Shown in pieces: positions 21,718-32,063 of a stretch of DNA of 64,000 bases (within the stretch, counting starts at the first letter, position 1; the number at the start of each line of letters is the position of its first letter). This DNA comes from Thalassobacillus devorans MSP14 (lineage in GTDB: Bacteria > Bacillota > Bacilli > Bacillales > Halobacillaceae): assembly GCF_000496835.1 (NCBI RefSeq), contig NZ_KI543236.1, positions 1,654,773 to 1,718,772 on the forward strand. Reading direction: 5' to 3'. The notes under the pieces were generated by a model, which was not told where the DNA came from, searched no databases, and saw only the letters and a program-made list of their open reading frames with translations. A program made the translations under genes and the position numbers.

Positions 21718-22413
21718 TTACAAGTATCCTTTTTCCTTTAGAGAAACAAATTTCCGATCCCCTATCACTAAATGATCTAACATTTCAATGCCGATCATCT
21801 TACCAGATTCTGCTAATCGCCTCGTTACATTGATATCTTCCTGCGATGGGGTGGGATCGCCAGAGGGGTGGTTATGAATGCAAATAATCGATGCTGCTGA
21901 ACGTTTCACCGCTTCTTTATAAACCTCTCGTGGATGAACGATGGAGGCGTTGAGACTTCCGATGAAAATCGTCTGCCGATGCAGAACTTGGTTTTTGGTA
22001 TTTAGAAAAAGGCATATGAAATGTTCCTGTTTAAGCCCTCGCAACTCTTCCATAACAAAATCCGCCCCATCTTCCGGGCTGCGAATGATATAACGTTCCG
22101 GCGGCTTCATTCGATGAATTCTTTTACCTATTTCCAAGGCTGCCTGGATGAGCACAGCTTTAGCTGTACCTACCCCTTTGATCGCTGTCAACTCTTCAAT
22201 AGTGGCGTCCTTTAAAAGATCCAGACCCTCAAAATGTATCAGCAAACGCTGGGACAAGTTCATCACTGAATCGTTTTTCGAGCCGCTGCCAAGAAGAATG
22301 GCTATCAGTTCCTGGTTTGATAAATGACGGGGGCCATGTTCGATCATACGCTCCCTGGGCCTATCAGCTAAAGGCACATCTTTCAACATAACCTGAGCAC
22401 CTGACAAATTCAC
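21718..22413 (-). CDS. radC: RadC/JAB-domain DNA repair-associated protein
   Basis: The 231-aa protein has an N-terminal helix-hairpin-helix region (TAIKGVGTAKAVLIQAALE) and a C-terminal JAB/MPN metalloprotease-like domain with HNHPSGDPTPSQED. The molecular role is still unclear despite the name. A GTG with AGGAAAGGG upstream is taken as start; an ATG at 22389 is a possible alternative. The position between maf and mreB is conserved. Confidence 0.92.
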   Translation of the reverse strand: MNLSGAQVMLKDVPLADRPRERMIEHGPRHLSNQELIAILLGSGSKNDSVMNLSQRLLIHFEGLDLLKDATIEELTAIKGVGTAKAVLIQAALEIGKRIHRMKPPERYIIRSPEDGADFVMEELRGLKQEHFICLFLNTKNQVLHRQTIFIGSLNASIVHPREVYKEAVKRSAASIICIHNHPSGDPTPSQEDINVTRRLAESGKMIGIEMLDHLVIGDRKFVSLKEKGYL

Positions 22414-22446
22414 TACACCCTTTCCTGTTTTTCCTCACAGATTTTT

Positions 22447-23016
22447 TCAGGATGGAGTGATGTCAAATTTTTCAAGCTCTTTCACCAGAAATGCAATAGG
22501 CAGACCGACTACATTATAATAATCACCTCGAATTCCTTTTACCAACAATGCTCCCTTGGTTTGAATCCCATAACTTCCTGCCTTATCAAAAGGGTCTCCG
22601 GTATTTACATAACGAATGATGTCGGCTTCCGTCAACTCCATGAATTTCACGATGGTTTTTACGGCAAAGATTTTATATTGATCATAACCCCGGATTAACA
22701 CACCAGTATGAACTTCATGTGTTTTGCCGCTTAATAACTGGAGTGTTTCGATTGCTTCCCGTCTGGTCTCCGGTTTACCCAGCACTTTTCCCGCAAAACT
22801 CACGACGGTATCCGCCGTTACTAATACTTCATTCTCTGTTGTAACAATTTGTTCAGCCTTTAGCTGTGCTAGTCTTTGAACTAACATCTCAGGCTCTTTA
22901 TTACTGATAGCAGTTTCATCCGCATCACTGGTTCTTACTTCAAACTGAAAGCCAGCCAATTCAAGCAGACTCTTCCTTCTAGGTGATGCTGATCCTAATA
23001 CTAATGATTTCTCCAT
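22447..23016 (-). CDS. maf: Maf nucleoside triphosphate pyrophosphatase
   Basis: Maf proteins hydrolyse dTTP, UTP and modified nucleotides, and overproduction blocks septation in B. subtilis. The 189-aa sequence begins at MEKSLVLGSASPRR (family start, AAGGGTG upstream) and has the catalytic Asp in VLVTADTVV. In-frame codons upstream to 23106 do not match the family. It is followed directly by radC. Confidence 0.95.
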   Translation of the reverse strand: MEKSLVLGSASPRRKSLLELAGFQFEVRTSDADETAISNKEPEMLVQRLAQLKAEQIVTTENEVLVTADTVVSFAGKVLGKPETRREAIETLQLLSGKTHEVHTGVLIRGYDQYKIFAVKTIVKFMELTEADIIRYVNTGDPFDKAGSYGIQTKGALLVKGIRGDYYNVVGLPIAFLVKELEKFDITPS

Positions 23017-23183
23017 CCTGACACCCTTCCCAAAAATCAACTGTGAGGTTCTAACCAGTATATGAAACTTTTTAGAATTAATAAAAGGAGATATATAGCA
23101 ATTCAACTTATTCTTTATTGTACATTATCTGATTTTTTATTATAAGCTTATCCTGTTTCCTTGTTTAATAATTACAGAAAAAT

Positions 23184-23214
23184 AAAAAATAGGCACTTAA
23201 TGCACCTATTTTTT
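23184..23214 (-). terminator. Terminator overlapping the spoIIB stop codon
   Basis: AAAAAATAGG and CCTATTTTTT form a perfect 10-bp outer stem that includes the spoIIB TAG stop, followed by T residues on the minus strand. Confidence 0.8.
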
Positions 23215-24105
23215 AAGAATATTTTCATAACCTTTCCAAACTTTTAACAAAAGCACATCTTGTTGACTACGATCACTTGACTCACTTAAATCTTTTATAG
23301 CGGCTTTGAGTTCTTTGAATGTATCATTTTCAGGCAGACGCCCGGCAAGCTGATTCCATTCCTCAGTTGTTTCTTTTCCATCCATTGTTGCATAGAATAA
23401 ATCAGCGAAACCGCTGAGGGGTTCCGCTCCTTTTATGTTCACCTTTTCAGTTGCTGCAACTTCCCAGGGTTTAACATAGGTTTGAAGATCGTCTGCCTGT
23501 AATGAAGATGCTTTAGCGTTGGCAGCCTCATAACTCCCAGCCAGACCGGTAAACAGGAAAACATCGCCCTCCCGTTCCCAAATGACGGTAGGATATCCTT
23601 CATCTATATAATTTTCGCTCCACTCCTCGGCTTTCTCCCTGCTCGTAAAATATCCGGCCTGTACCACATATGCTTTGACAGCTGAAAGATTAATATCGGT
23701 CACCCTCCCTGTTGTTACGGGTGCAGCATTCTCTGTATCTCCTGTGGATGGGGCAGTACTTGAAGGCGTTGCACCATCACTTTCAGTAATACCCACGAAC
23801 ATACGGAGCAAAATAAAGCCGAGCAGGAGTCCTAACAATAGAGCGGCAACGACTGAAACGATGACATTCTTAACGGGAGAAGTAAGCTTTTTTTTCCTTT
23901 TTTTCTTTTTATAATAGGGATGTTTTTTCCAAGCTTCAGGTTTGATTACTTTTTTTTGTTCTGCGTGTTCGTATTCATATACTTCAGCTGTAGCAGCCTG
24001 TTCTTCCTGAGAAGTAACAACCTCCTCGATTGCTTTCTCTTCTTCCCGAGGGATCAATGTCTCTTTACCATTCATCCTAATAGAGATTTTATCCTGCTTG
24101 TCCAC
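23206..24105 (-). CDS. spoIIB: SpoIIB, engulfment-stage SPOR-domain protein
   Basis: SpoIIB helps to localise septal wall hydrolysis at the start of engulfment. The cytoplasmic N terminus is charged and ends in a lysine-rich stretch; one membrane segment follows (VIVSVVAALLLGLLLGFIL), then a Ser/Thr linker and a SPOR-like domain starting YVVQAGYFTSREKAEEW. The start is uncertain: a GTG at 24105 has AGAGGTG at the right distance, while a GTG at 24117 would lie directly on it. Position between maf and comC is as in B. subtilis. Confidence 0.88.
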   Translation of the reverse strand: MDKQDKISIRMNGKETLIPREEEKAIEEVVTSQEEQAATAEVYEYEHAEQKKVIKPEAWKKHPYYKKKKRKKKLTSPVKNVIVSVVAALLLGLLLGFILLRMFVGITESDGATPSSTAPSTGDTENAAPVTTGRVTDINLSAVKAYVVQAGYFTSREKAEEWSENYIDEGYPTVIWEREGDVFLFTGLAGSYEAANAKASSLQADDLQTYVKPWEVAATEKVNIKGAEPLSGFADLFYATMDGKETTEEWNQLAGRLPENDTFKELKAAIKDLSESSDRSQQDVLLLKVWKGYENILKK

Positions 24106-24281
24106 TAGATCCACCACCTCTGGGTCATTTTGTACTACTCTACCAAAAGTGTTTAAAAAAAGTAGACGAAACTTGTCACCAGAATGCCATTAACGTTCGA
24201 CAATTTATTTTTAAGCAGTCATTCACTAGTTAAAATACTGTTAAACGGTGATGCAGGGTTTTCATATGAGACTTATTCAAC

Positions 24282-24908
24282 AATATGGCCGGATTAGGGA
24301 AGACTTGATTTCGAGATATTGTTGAAGTTGAGGGGCTTCGGGAAACGATTCGCTTTCCGTGGGCGTGTGCTGAGTCTCCTCAGGCTTCGCCTTGCGGGGC
24401 CTCACCTATCACTCAGCTCCCACAGGAGTCTCACCGTTTCCCTACGCCCTTTGCCATAAAAAGCACTCGAAACCATACTTGACGAAACCTCACTATGATA
24501 ATTTTGAAAGAAAACGTTGCATCCTTTATATTCTTTATAAATGGCTCAAGATGAAGATTTCAGCTACACACATGAAGAGGCCGTTTATTACTAAACTGGC
24601 TGGATGGGCAGGGAAATGACGAGACTCCCGCGGGAGAAGGGGCTAGGCGAGATCCCACAGGGCGTAGCCCGAGGAAGCTTGCCAGGTCCCCCGCAGGAAA
24701 GAAATAAATGCGTAATCGCCTTGGGAGACACGACACGCATAAGCAGAACAGCAAAAGGGAAGTGTTCTTTCTTCCCGTTGATGGACTGCTTATGTCGCGA
24801 GTGTCTAGGCGATGCAGCTGGAAAGCGAGTTGTTTCCCGGACCATTCCATTCCACTCATGGTAACGGACCCGACTATCTCGAAACTGAGTCTTCAGCAAA
24901 AGGGAGCT
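24282..24908. mobile_element. Composite palindromic element, copy 2
   Basis: The 840-bp gap between spoIIB and comC holds no credible gene. It contains the second copy of the element seen at 17.1-17.5 kb. Terminal repeats are at 24299-24317 and 24876-24894 with the same sequences as copy 1, and the flanking ATATGGCCG and AGCAA..GGGAGCTT are shared as well. Unit A has arms at 24332-24347 and 24435-24449 around CCTCAGGCTTCGCCTTGCGG. Unit B (about 24597-24850) is inverted relative to A and is split by an extra hairpin at 24715-24813. About 140 bp of A/T-rich sequence separates the units. Short open frames across it are palindrome artefacts. It may also serve as the comC terminator, as I see no other. 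Confidence 0.72.
24715..24813. repeat. Nested long hairpin inside element copy 2
   Basis: About 99 bp fold back on themselves: ATCGCCT pairs with AGGCGAT, AGACAC with GTGTCT, CATAAGCAG with CTGCTTATG, and GGGAAG with CTTCCC around an 8-base loop. It interrupts unit B, and copy 1 lacks it. Confidence 0.7.
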
Positions 24909-24946
24909 TTACTGGAAAATTAAAACTGAGGTTTAACGGCATCTTG

Positions 24947-25699
24947 TTAGAAGAAAGCAATGTACCATGTCAGGATTTTGTCACTATAAAAGTAGGCGGT
25001 CAAAGTTCCAAAGATGATAAATGGGCCAAAGGGAATGGGTTGTTTCCTTGCTACTTTCCCCGAAACTAGAAAAGCCATGCTAAGGCAAGCCCCGCTTATG
25101 ACAGCCAGAAAAAATGAAACCATCATCCCCTCTATTCCCATGGCGAAGCCTATGATTCCAAATAACTTCATATCTCCAGCGCCCATACCTCCTTTACTAA
25201 GAAGGATAATCATCCCTATGAGGAAAATTCCGCTAATCCCCCCCAGAAAAGCATTGCTCCAGGTAATCGTAGGATGCAGCATACGAAGGACGAAAAATAA
25301 CGAAAAAAATGTGATCAGTACTTTATCCGGAATATACATATAAGTCATGTCGCTGACAAAAATGATGCTAAACAGAGATATCAATAATAAAACCGTAAAA
25401 AGTTCAACTGTTGATCCGAAGATATAATAACTGTACGCGAATAAACTTCCAGTGAAGAGTTCTACAAAAGGGTAAATTATAGAGATAGAGGTCCGGCAAT
25501 ACCGGCATCTTCCTTTCAGATGAAGATAAGACAAAACAGGGATTAAGTCCTGCCATGAAAGCTGGTTGCCGCATGAGGGACAGTGCGAACGCTGATGTTG
25601 CAAAAGTGTTTGTTTTGGGATTCGAAAGCCGACTACATTAAAAAAAGAACCGAATACCAAACCAATAATGAAAAAATAAACTATAAAAATGAAGTTCAT
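24947..25699 (-). CDS. comC: Type IV prepilin peptidase ComC
   Basis: ComC processes and methylates the ComG pseudopilins needed for DNA uptake. The 250-aa membrane protein has the zinc cysteines CPSC and CRYC in the first cytoplasmic loop and the catalytic aspartates in VSDMTYMYIPD and GAGDMKLFG. The ATG at 25699 follows AAGGAGA and begins MNFIFIVYF; upstream in-frame codons are not part of the family. It is intact, so the competence apparatus may be functional. Confidence 0.95.
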   Translation of the reverse strand: MNFIFIVYFFIIGLVFGSFFNVVGFRIPKQTLLQHQRSHCPSCGNQLSWQDLIPVLSYLHLKGRCRYCRTSISIIYPFVELFTGSLFAYSYYIFGSTVELFTVLLLISLFSIIFVSDMTYMYIPDKVLITFFSLFFVLRMLHPTITWSNAFLGGISGIFLIGMIILLSKGGMGAGDMKLFGIIGFAMGIEGMMVSFFLAVISGACLSMAFLVSGKVARKQPIPFGPFIIFGTLTAYFYSDKILTWYIAFF

Positions 25700-25784
25700 C
25701 AAACATTCTCCTTCGGGGATAGTGGGGTTGGTTGAGGAAAAACGGAGATAAGGTAAAGCATTTACCAGAGATAGCTGCATAGAA

Positions 25785-27512
25785 TTACTCGGCTATCCCC
25801 AGTAAACTTTCATAATTGGCAACTTTGTTGCGCCCTTGTTGTTTTGCACCTACGTACATAGCCCGGTCCGCATGCCGGACAAGCTCAAGGGCTTCTTCAC
25901 AATGGTCAGGGTAGTTAGCTACCCCTATACTTGCTGTAATAGAAACGGCTACCGGACCATTCTGGTTTACAATATGGTCATAAGCATAAAAAGTAGTTGT
26001 TGCCAGACTTTCTCTTAATTTGTCAGCGATATTCATTGCTTTCCTTAGCGGATAGCCCGGCAACAGAATCACAAACTCTTCTCCACCATAGCGAGCCACC
26101 AGACCTCCCTTTCCATTCACGTTATTCAGCAAATCTGCTACACTGCATAGGATCTCGTTACCACTTTGGTGACCATATGTATCATTCACTGCCTTGAAAT
26201 GATCAATATCCAATAAAATAAGGGAGATGGGATGATTGAAATTTTTATTGGTGAGAAATGTTTTTTCTAATTGCTCTTCAAAGTAACGGTAATTATATAG
26301 ATTTGTGAGAGGGCAGCGTTCACTCTTATTTTTAGTGAACTCATAATTGTTTGCATTCTCAATAGCTACAGCCAGATAATTGGTCAAAATGTCTACGATC
26401 ATATATTGATACTTCTCAAATGCGCGCTTATGGTTAGAAATAACTGTTATAACCGAAAAAATTTCATGATTTCGATAAACAGGAAGTGATAGAACGCTTT
26501 CTCCATCATCAGGGATATACCCGCTTTTCAAATGAAGCCATTCGCGTTGGTTATTGTACCGTACTCCCTTTCCTTCCTTCCATACATAGCCGCTAACACC
26601 CTCCCCTGGTCTTAAGGTGAATTCCGGAAAGCTATGTTCGCCACTTCCATCATAAAAGCGAATCAAGGATAACCTTTCATCATCTTTCACATTAAAAATA
26701 TAAATATATTTAAGAGGCAGCAGATCTGCCACACGAAAAATGAAAAGGTCAATCACTTCCTCCGATTTCAGACGTCCTGTAAGCTCATGACCGATATCAC
26801 TCGTCTTTTGCAAATATCCATTAATCTGCTTACTGGTATGGTAAAGCATTAGCATGGCAGAAATTAATACAAAAGGGATTCCTACATAATAAACCGCTAC
26901 AACTCCTAAATCAGAATATAGTCTGTACAATACGAAACCAACAGGGAAAATAAGCACTGTGGTATAGGTTTCCCATAAAGTAGCACGATCTATCAATTGA
27001 AATGTCCGCTTTTGTAATAGCACTCCTATTACCTTTATTAATGTCTGATTCACCAGAAATATAGTTATCGCATAAGCCAGAATAGGAAAGATATCATACA
27101 AATCATTATAGGCTTTTGTACCATGTTCTCCGCCTAAAAGATAATAGGTTGCTCCCCCAACGATACTAGTCACCAGAAACATCAGCATGTTCATCGGAAA
27201 TCGGTGCAGATCTTCACGGGCGATCCGCACCTTTAATAACAGGGAGATAACACCAATCTGCGTGAGGACGATTTCCATGAATAAGCCGAAATAAAGAAAC
27301 ACTGCGAGACTGACTCCCTGGATCAAAAAGATTGGTCCCTCTTTGAATAGGAGAGGAAATAAAGAGACAATACAAATTAAAATGGCAAAAGAGAATAGAT
27401 CCACCATTATCCCTCCAAAAGCTGGTTCCATATAACTATAAACTCCATATAAACTAATCGGCCATACAAAAAGCCAGGTCAACCATATGGCAATCCCCTT
27501 CTCTTTTGTCAT
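25785..27512 (-). CDS. Membrane GAF-GGDEF diguanylate cyclase
   Basis: The protein (575 aa) should make cyclic di-GMP. It has about seven or eight membrane segments (residues 5-235), a GAF-like domain (about 245-385) and a GGDEF domain (about 400-560) with the active-site motif RYGGEEF and the metal site LLDIDHFKAVND. The allosteric RxxD inhibition site expected shortly before GGEEF reads GKGG, so product inhibition at that site is probably lost. The ATG at 27512 is preferred because GGGAG is 9 bases upstream. It lies between folC and comC, where B. subtilis has no such gene. Confidence 0.87.
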   Translation of the reverse strand: MTKEKGIAIWLTWLFVWPISLYGVYSYMEPAFGGIMVDLFSFAILICIVSLFPLLFKEGPIFLIQGVSLAVFLYFGLFMEIVLTQIGVISLLLKVRIAREDLHRFPMNMLMFLVTSIVGGATYYLLGGEHGTKAYNDLYDIFPILAYAITIFLVNQTLIKVIGVLLQKRTFQLIDRATLWETYTTVLIFPVGFVLYRLYSDLGVVAVYYVGIPFVLISAMLMLYHTSKQINGYLQKTSDIGHELTGRLKSEEVIDLFIFRVADLLPLKYIYIFNVKDDERLSLIRFYDGSGEHSFPEFTLRPGEGVSGYVWKEGKGVRYNNQREWLHLKSGYIPDDGESVLSLPVYRNHEIFSVITVISNHKRAFEKYQYMIVDILTNYLAVAIENANNYEFTKNKSERCPLTNLYNYRYFEEQLEKTFLTNKNFNHPISLILLDIDHFKAVNDTYGHQSGNEILCSVADLLNNVNGKGGLVARYGGEEFVILLPGYPLRKAMNIADKLRESLATTTFYAYDHIVNQNGPVAVSITASIGVANYPDHCEEALELVRHADRAMYVGAKQQGRNKVANYESLLGIAE

Positions 27513-27623
27513 TACATGCATCTCCCTGCATCAAATCTATTATATTTTTACCATTTATTGCTTGATGATGAATGCAAAAGATGCGCTTTTACCGTGAGCA
27601 ATTTTCAGATAACTATTATATTA

Positions 27624-28922
27624 TCATACCTTTGACCTATATTCAAAGTAATTTCTGACATCAGAGATGAAATATAATGAACCTGCCACAAGTAATACGT
27701 CGTCATAGGTCATTTTGCCTATCATGTTTTCGATAGCTTTCTCCCAGTCATTTTCCACACAAGCATTGTCTCCATCAAAAAAGAGCTTTAACTGCTGCGC
27801 ATCCATTGCCCGAGGAAAGTTAAAACTTGTGAAAGTGATGTGATCGAAATGACCTTTAAGCTGCTTCAGCATTCCTTTTACAGGTTTATCTTCCAGGGCA
27901 GCATAGAGCAAAAATTTACGCTTGCCAGTGAGATGTTCATCCACAGTTCTCATCAGGGTTTCCATCCCCTCTTCATTATGTGCTCCATCCAGGATAACCA
28001 AAGGACTTTCCGATATCTTTTCAAATCTTCCAGGCCAACTTGTTGACATAATACCATTATAGTAATCTTCTGGACGGAACGGATACCCTTTATCACGCAA
28101 CACCTCCATAATTTCTATGGCTGTTCCAGCATTCGCTTCTTGATGTCTGCCTTTCATGGAGCTTGTCAGTAGTCGGGATTGATAGGAACGGTTGGAAAAG
28201 TAAAAATGTTCTCCTGCTTCATCACTGCGTTCATGCTTTACAAAAAACTCATGGTTCAAGCGAAAAAGTTTCGAGGATGTTTCCTGACATTTTTGCTCTA
28301 TTACTCGAATAGCTTCTTCATTTTCTACAGCAGTAACAACCGGGACATGATTTTTGATTATACCAGCTTTTTCCAAAGCGATTTTTTCGTAGCTGTCCCC
28401 AAGAATATTCATGTGATCGAGACCTATATTAGTTATAGCTGCCACGGCTGGTTGAATGATATTAGTAGAATCAAAGCGCCCGCCTAACCCGGTTTCCAAA
28501 ATGATAAAATCAAGATTTGCCTGTTTGAAATATAGTAAGGCCATGGCCGTAATGACTTCAAATTCGGTGGGTTCTCCTAAATGTGTCCGGCCTATCTCTT
28601 CAGACAAGGGCTTAATCGTTTCTACTAACTGCAGCCAATCATCATTTTGTATTGGTTTTCCATTCACACTGATACGTTCATTGAAGTGAATAATGTATGG
28701 AGAGGTGAATGTACCGACATTCTTACCCTGTGCTTCCAGCAGATTACGTAAAAAAGAAAGTGTCGAACCTTTTCCATTTGTTCCGGCAATATGGATGGCA
28801 TTCAACTCTCGCTCTGGATGGCCCAGTTTATCCATCATCCATTCCATCCGTTTCAGCCCTGGTTTAATTTTGAATTTTTCCCGACTGTGAATCCATTCTA
28901 TTGCTTTTTCATACGTCACCAT
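27624..28922 (-). CDS. folC: Folylpolyglutamate/dihydrofolate synthase
   Basis: FolC adds glutamate to dihydropteroate and folates. The ATP-binding loop HIAGTNGKGST is near residue 45, TSPYIIHFNERI and GLGGRFDSTN follow, and the C-terminal ligase part has ILDGAHNEEGM. At 432 aa it is full length, with an ideal AGGAGGA ribosome site. It follows valS by about 70 bp across a weak hairpin, so some co-transcription is likely. Confidence 0.97.
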   Translation of the reverse strand: MVTYEKAIEWIHSREKFKIKPGLKRMEWMMDKLGHPERELNAIHIAGTNGKGSTLSFLRNLLEAQGKNVGTFTSPYIIHFNERISVNGKPIQNDDWLQLVETIKPLSEEIGRTHLGEPTEFEVITAMALLYFKQANLDFIILETGLGGRFDSTNIIQPAVAAITNIGLDHMNILGDSYEKIALEKAGIIKNHVPVVTAVENEEAIRVIEQKCQETSSKLFRLNHEFFVKHERSDEAGEHFYFSNRSYQSRLLTSSMKGRHQEANAGTAIEIMEVLRDKGYPFRPEDYYNGIMSTSWPGRFEKISESPLVILDGAHNEEGMETLMRTVDEHLTGKRKFLLYAALEDKPVKGMLKQLKGHFDHITFTSFNFPRAMDAQQLKLFFDGDNACVENDWEKAIENMIGKMTYDDVLLVAGSLYFISDVRNYFEYRSKV

Positions 28923-28946
28923 CTGATCCTCCTCGCTTCACAACAA

Positions 28947-28964
28947 AGAGAGGGCATCCCCTCT
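28947..28964 (-). terminator. Weak terminator or attenuator after valS
   Basis: A short stem (AGAGGG / CCCTCT) with a 4-base loop is followed on the minus strand by CTTTGTTGT. It may only partly stop transcription into folC. Confidence 0.45.
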
Positions 28965-28991
28965 TGGAACACCCTCAAGTTTTCCTGTTCT

Positions 28992-31634
28992 TTACGATTT
29001 CAACTCTTTAATCCGCGCTTCTACTTTTGCACGCTTATCTAGATAGTCGGTTTCTTTTCTGCGTTCTTCTTCGACTACGTGCTCTGGAGCTTTACTGACA
29101 AAACCTTCATTGGAAAGTTTCTTCTGGACTCGCTCCACTTCTTTATCCCATTTTTCTCTCTCTATTTCCAGACGTTTGATTTCATCTGCGATATTGATCA
29201 GTCCAGCTAATGGGAGGTAAAGCTCAGCACCCGTTACAACAGCAGACATCGCTTTTTCCGGGGATTGCAGGCTTGTTGCTATTGTAAGTTCACTTGGGTT
29301 ACAGAAGCGTTCCAAGTAGTTGCGATTCGCCTCTAATTCTTTCTCTACTTCTTCATTTTTCGCCTGAATCATCAACTGAATCTCTTTGGACATCGGTGTA
29401 TCCACTTCCGCTCGAATATTACGAACGGCACGAATGATATTTACGAGTCGTTCCATTTCACCAACAGCATTCTCATTATCGAATTCCGGCTTCACTTTCG
29501 GCCAGGCTGCCTGGGTAATAGACTCACCTTCATGCGGTAAATTCTGCCAGATCTCTTCTGTAACAAATGGCATGAATGGATGCAGCATCCTCATGATATA
29601 ATCCAGTGTATACGCAAGTACCGAGCGAGTTGTTTTAATCTTCGCTTCATCTTCACCATATAAAGGCAGCTTTGCCATTTCAATATACCAGTCACAGAAC
29701 TCATCCCAGATGAAATTATATAGGTGACGACCAGCTTCCCCGAATTCATAGCGGTCGATATTCTTAGTCACTTGTTCTACCGTTTGGTTCAAGCGAGTCA
29801 AAATCCATTGGTCTGCTACCGATTTTTCTCCGGACAAATCAATATCTTCATATTTCATATCTCCCATATTCATTAATGCAAAACGGGAAGCATTCCATAT
29901 TTTGTTGACAAAGTTCCAGGTTGATTCTACTTTTTCCCATTGGAAACGCAAATCCTGCCCAGGCGCTGACCCTGTAGATAAGAAATATCGTAGTGAGTCC
30001 GCTCCATACTTTTCGATGACATCCATCGGATCTACCCCGTTACCAAGAGACTTGCTCATCTTCCTGCCTTCAGCATCCCTGACCAGACCATGAATCAAAA
30101 CGTCTTTGAATGGGCGACGATCTGTAAATTCGATGGACTGGAATATCATGCGGCTCACCCAGAAAAAGATGATATCATAACCTGTGACCAGGGCATCAGT
30201 AGGGAAGTGACGTTGAAAATCTTCATTGTTTTCATCCGGCCAGCCCATTGTGGAGAATGGCCACAATGCGGAGGAGAACCATGTATCCAATACATCTTTA
30301 TCCTGCTCCCAATTTTGTTCATCCTTTGGAGCTTCTTTGCCTACATAAATTTCACCAGTTTGTTTATGATACCAGGCCGGGATACGATGCCCCCACCATA
30401 ACTGTCTTGAAATACACCAGTCCCGGATATTTTCCATCCAGTGAAGGTAAGTTTTTTCAAAACGATCCGGTACAAAGTGCACTTTGTCATCACCTTGCTG
30501 AAGCTTAATCGCTTCCTTCGCAAGCGGCTCCATATTGACAAACCATTGAGTGGAAAGGTAAGGCTCAACGACAGCCCCACTACGCTCGGAGTGACCTACG
30601 GAATGGTCATGATCTTCAATATCAAATAAAACACCTTGCTCCTGCAAATCCTTCACCAGTTGTTTACGGCATTCAAAGCGGTCCATTCCCTGGTACTTGC
30701 CTGCGTTTTCATTCATGGTACCATCTTCATTCATAACCAGAATCCGTTCTAAGTTGTGACGGTTTCCAATTTCAAAGTCGTTCGGGTCATGGGCGGGAGT
30801 GATTTTCACTGCACCTGAACCAAATTCCATATCCACATAATCATCTGCAACAATTTCAATTTCGCGGCCGGTAACAGGCAATGTAACCTTTTTACCGATC
30901 AGATGCTTATAGCGTTCATCTTCAGGATGTACAGCTACTGCAGTATCGCCTAACATTGTTTCCGGACGTGTAGTAGCTATTTCAATATGACCGGAGCCAT
31001 CACTTAATGGATATTTCATATGATAAAAATGCCCGGTGACATCTTTATAAATAACCTCGATATCAGAGAGGGCGGTTTTCGTAGCTGGATCCCAATTGAT
31101 AATGTATTCACCACGGTAAATCAAATCTTTTTCATATAGTTTCACAAAAACTTCTTTAACTGCATCAGATAACCCTTCATCTAAGGTAAAACGCTCCCGG
31201 GAGTAATCGAGTCCAAGGCCCAGTTTCTCCCACTGGGTGCGAATGAAATCTGCATATTCTTCTTTCCATGACCAGGCCTGTTCCAGGAATTTTTCTCTGC
31301 CTAAATCATAACGGGAAAGGCCTTGTTCTTTCAGTTTGGCTTCTACTTTTGCCTGGGTTGCGATACCTGCATGGTCCATGCCTGGCAGCCATAATACATC
31401 GTACCCTTGCATCCTTTTTGCCCGTGTTATGATATCTTGCAATGTAGTATCCCATGCGTGACCAAGGTGTAGTTTACCGGTAACGTTCGGTGGCGGGATG
31501 ACAACTGTATAAGGTTCTTTCGATTTGTCACCTGTTGCTTCGAAAAATTTTCCATCCACCCAATATTTGTACCTTCCTTTTTCAACTGTCGTCGGTTCGT
31601 ACTTTGGCGGTAATGATACTTCCTGTTTGGTCAT
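28992..31634 (-). CDS. valS: Valyl-tRNA synthetase
   Basis: ValRS charges and edits tRNA-Val. The class I signatures are HLGH (residues 56-59) and KMSKS (in [11 protein letters not shown]). The editing domain shows [18 protein letters not shown], and a C-terminal coiled coil (about 815-880) closes the protein. It is 880 aa, the B. subtilis length. AAGGAGG precedes the ATG. Expression is controlled by the T-box leader upstream. Confidence 0.98.
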   Translation of the reverse strand: MTKQEVSLPPKYEPTTVEKGRYKYWVDGKFFEATGDKSKEPYTVVIPPPNVTGKLHLGHAWDTTLQDIITRAKRMQGYDVLWLPGMDHAGIATQAKVEAKLKEQGLSRYDLGREKFLEQAWSWKEEYADFIRTQWEKLGLGLDYSRERFTLDEGLSDAVKEVFVKLYEKDLIYRGEYIINWDPATKTALSDIEVIYKDVTGHFYHMKYPLSDGSGHIEIATTRPETMLGDTAVAVHPEDERYKHLIGKKVTLPVTGREIEIVADDYVDMEFGSGAVKITPAHDPNDFEIGNRHNLERILVMNEDGTMNENAGKYQGMDRFECRKQLVKDLQEQGVLFDIEDHDHSVGHSERSGAVVEPYLSTQWFVNMEPLAKEAIKLQQGDDKVHFVPDRFEKTYLHWMENIRDWCISRQLWWGHRIPAWYHKQTGEIYVGKEAPKDEQNWEQDKDVLDTWFSSALWPFSTMGWPDENNEDFQRHFPTDALVTGYDIIFFWVSRMIFQSIEFTDRRPFKDVLIHGLVRDAEGRKMSKSLGNGVDPMDVIEKYGADSLRYFLSTGSAPGQDLRFQWEKVESTWNFVNKIWNASRFALMNMGDMKYEDIDLSGEKSVADQWILTRLNQTVEQVTKNIDRYEFGEAGRHLYNFIWDEFCDWYIEMAKLPLYGEDEAKIKTTRSVLAYTLDYIMRMLHPFMPFVTEEIWQNLPHEGESITQAAWPKVKPEFDNENAVGEMERLVNIIRAVRNIRAEVDTPMSKEIQLMIQAKNEEVEKELEANRNYLERFCNPSELTIATSLQSPEKAMSAVVTGAELYLPLAGLINIADEIKRLEIEREKWDKEVERVQKKLSNEGFVSKAPEHVVEEERRKETDYLDKRAKVEARIKELKS

Positions 31635-31763
31635 AAAGCATTTCCTCCTTTAAGTAAATAAATAAAGTGCCGTGTTAGAAAAACTTTGCTTGTCGCTATG
31701 GCTTATAACGAAAACCTAAGATTTTTATTTAACAAAGTTAAACTTTTATAAAGTAAAAATAAA

Positions 31764-32028
31764 AAAATCCCTTCCATCCAAAAAGGACGAAAGAGATTAA
31801 TCTACGTGGTACCACCTTTATTCACAAGGTAAAACACTTCTCCCTTGTGCACTTCATTCGTTAACGGTTTCAAACCGGCTTCTTCTACTTTTTCCCTTTC
31901 AAAGAAGCTGCATCCGGGGTGACCTTCCAGCACGCAATATTCCGGAAAACTTTCAGCATATGTTTTCCTCTCTGTGGGTTTGCATCCTGTACTCTTCCCC
32001 ATCACGGCATTTCACGTGTTCAATTATA
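31764..32028 (-). ncRNA. T-box leader with valine (GUC) specifier
   Basis: The conserved T-box AAAGGTGGTACCACG is at 31805-31819. It is followed by a terminator (arms 31766-31779 and 31785-31798, then seven T). Stem I lies upstream and includes AGAGTAC and AGAGAGG elements. In the specifier position I read GAAG-GTC-A (GTC at 31921-31923), a valine codon, which fits valS. Uncharged tRNA-Val should favour the antiterminator. The specifier reading is by eye. Confidence 0.9.
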
Positions 32029-32034
32029 TTTCAT

Positions 32035-32063
32035 ATTGTATAGAGAAATGTATTTAAAATCAA
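32035..32063 (-). promoter_or_regulatory. valS promoter
   Basis: TTGATT (32058-32063) and TACAAT (32035-32040) are spaced by 17 bases, just ahead of the T-box leader. Confidence 0.6.

Noticed and set aside
24591-24923. Several overlapping open frames of 71-102 codons on both strands
   Set aside because: They mirror each other through the palindromic element and have no ribosome sites; they are artefacts of inverted repeats.
31802-32005. Open frame of 67 codons on the minus strand upstream of valS
   Set aside because: It lies wholly inside the T-box leader and its end is the conserved T-box sequence; no ribosome site or family match.
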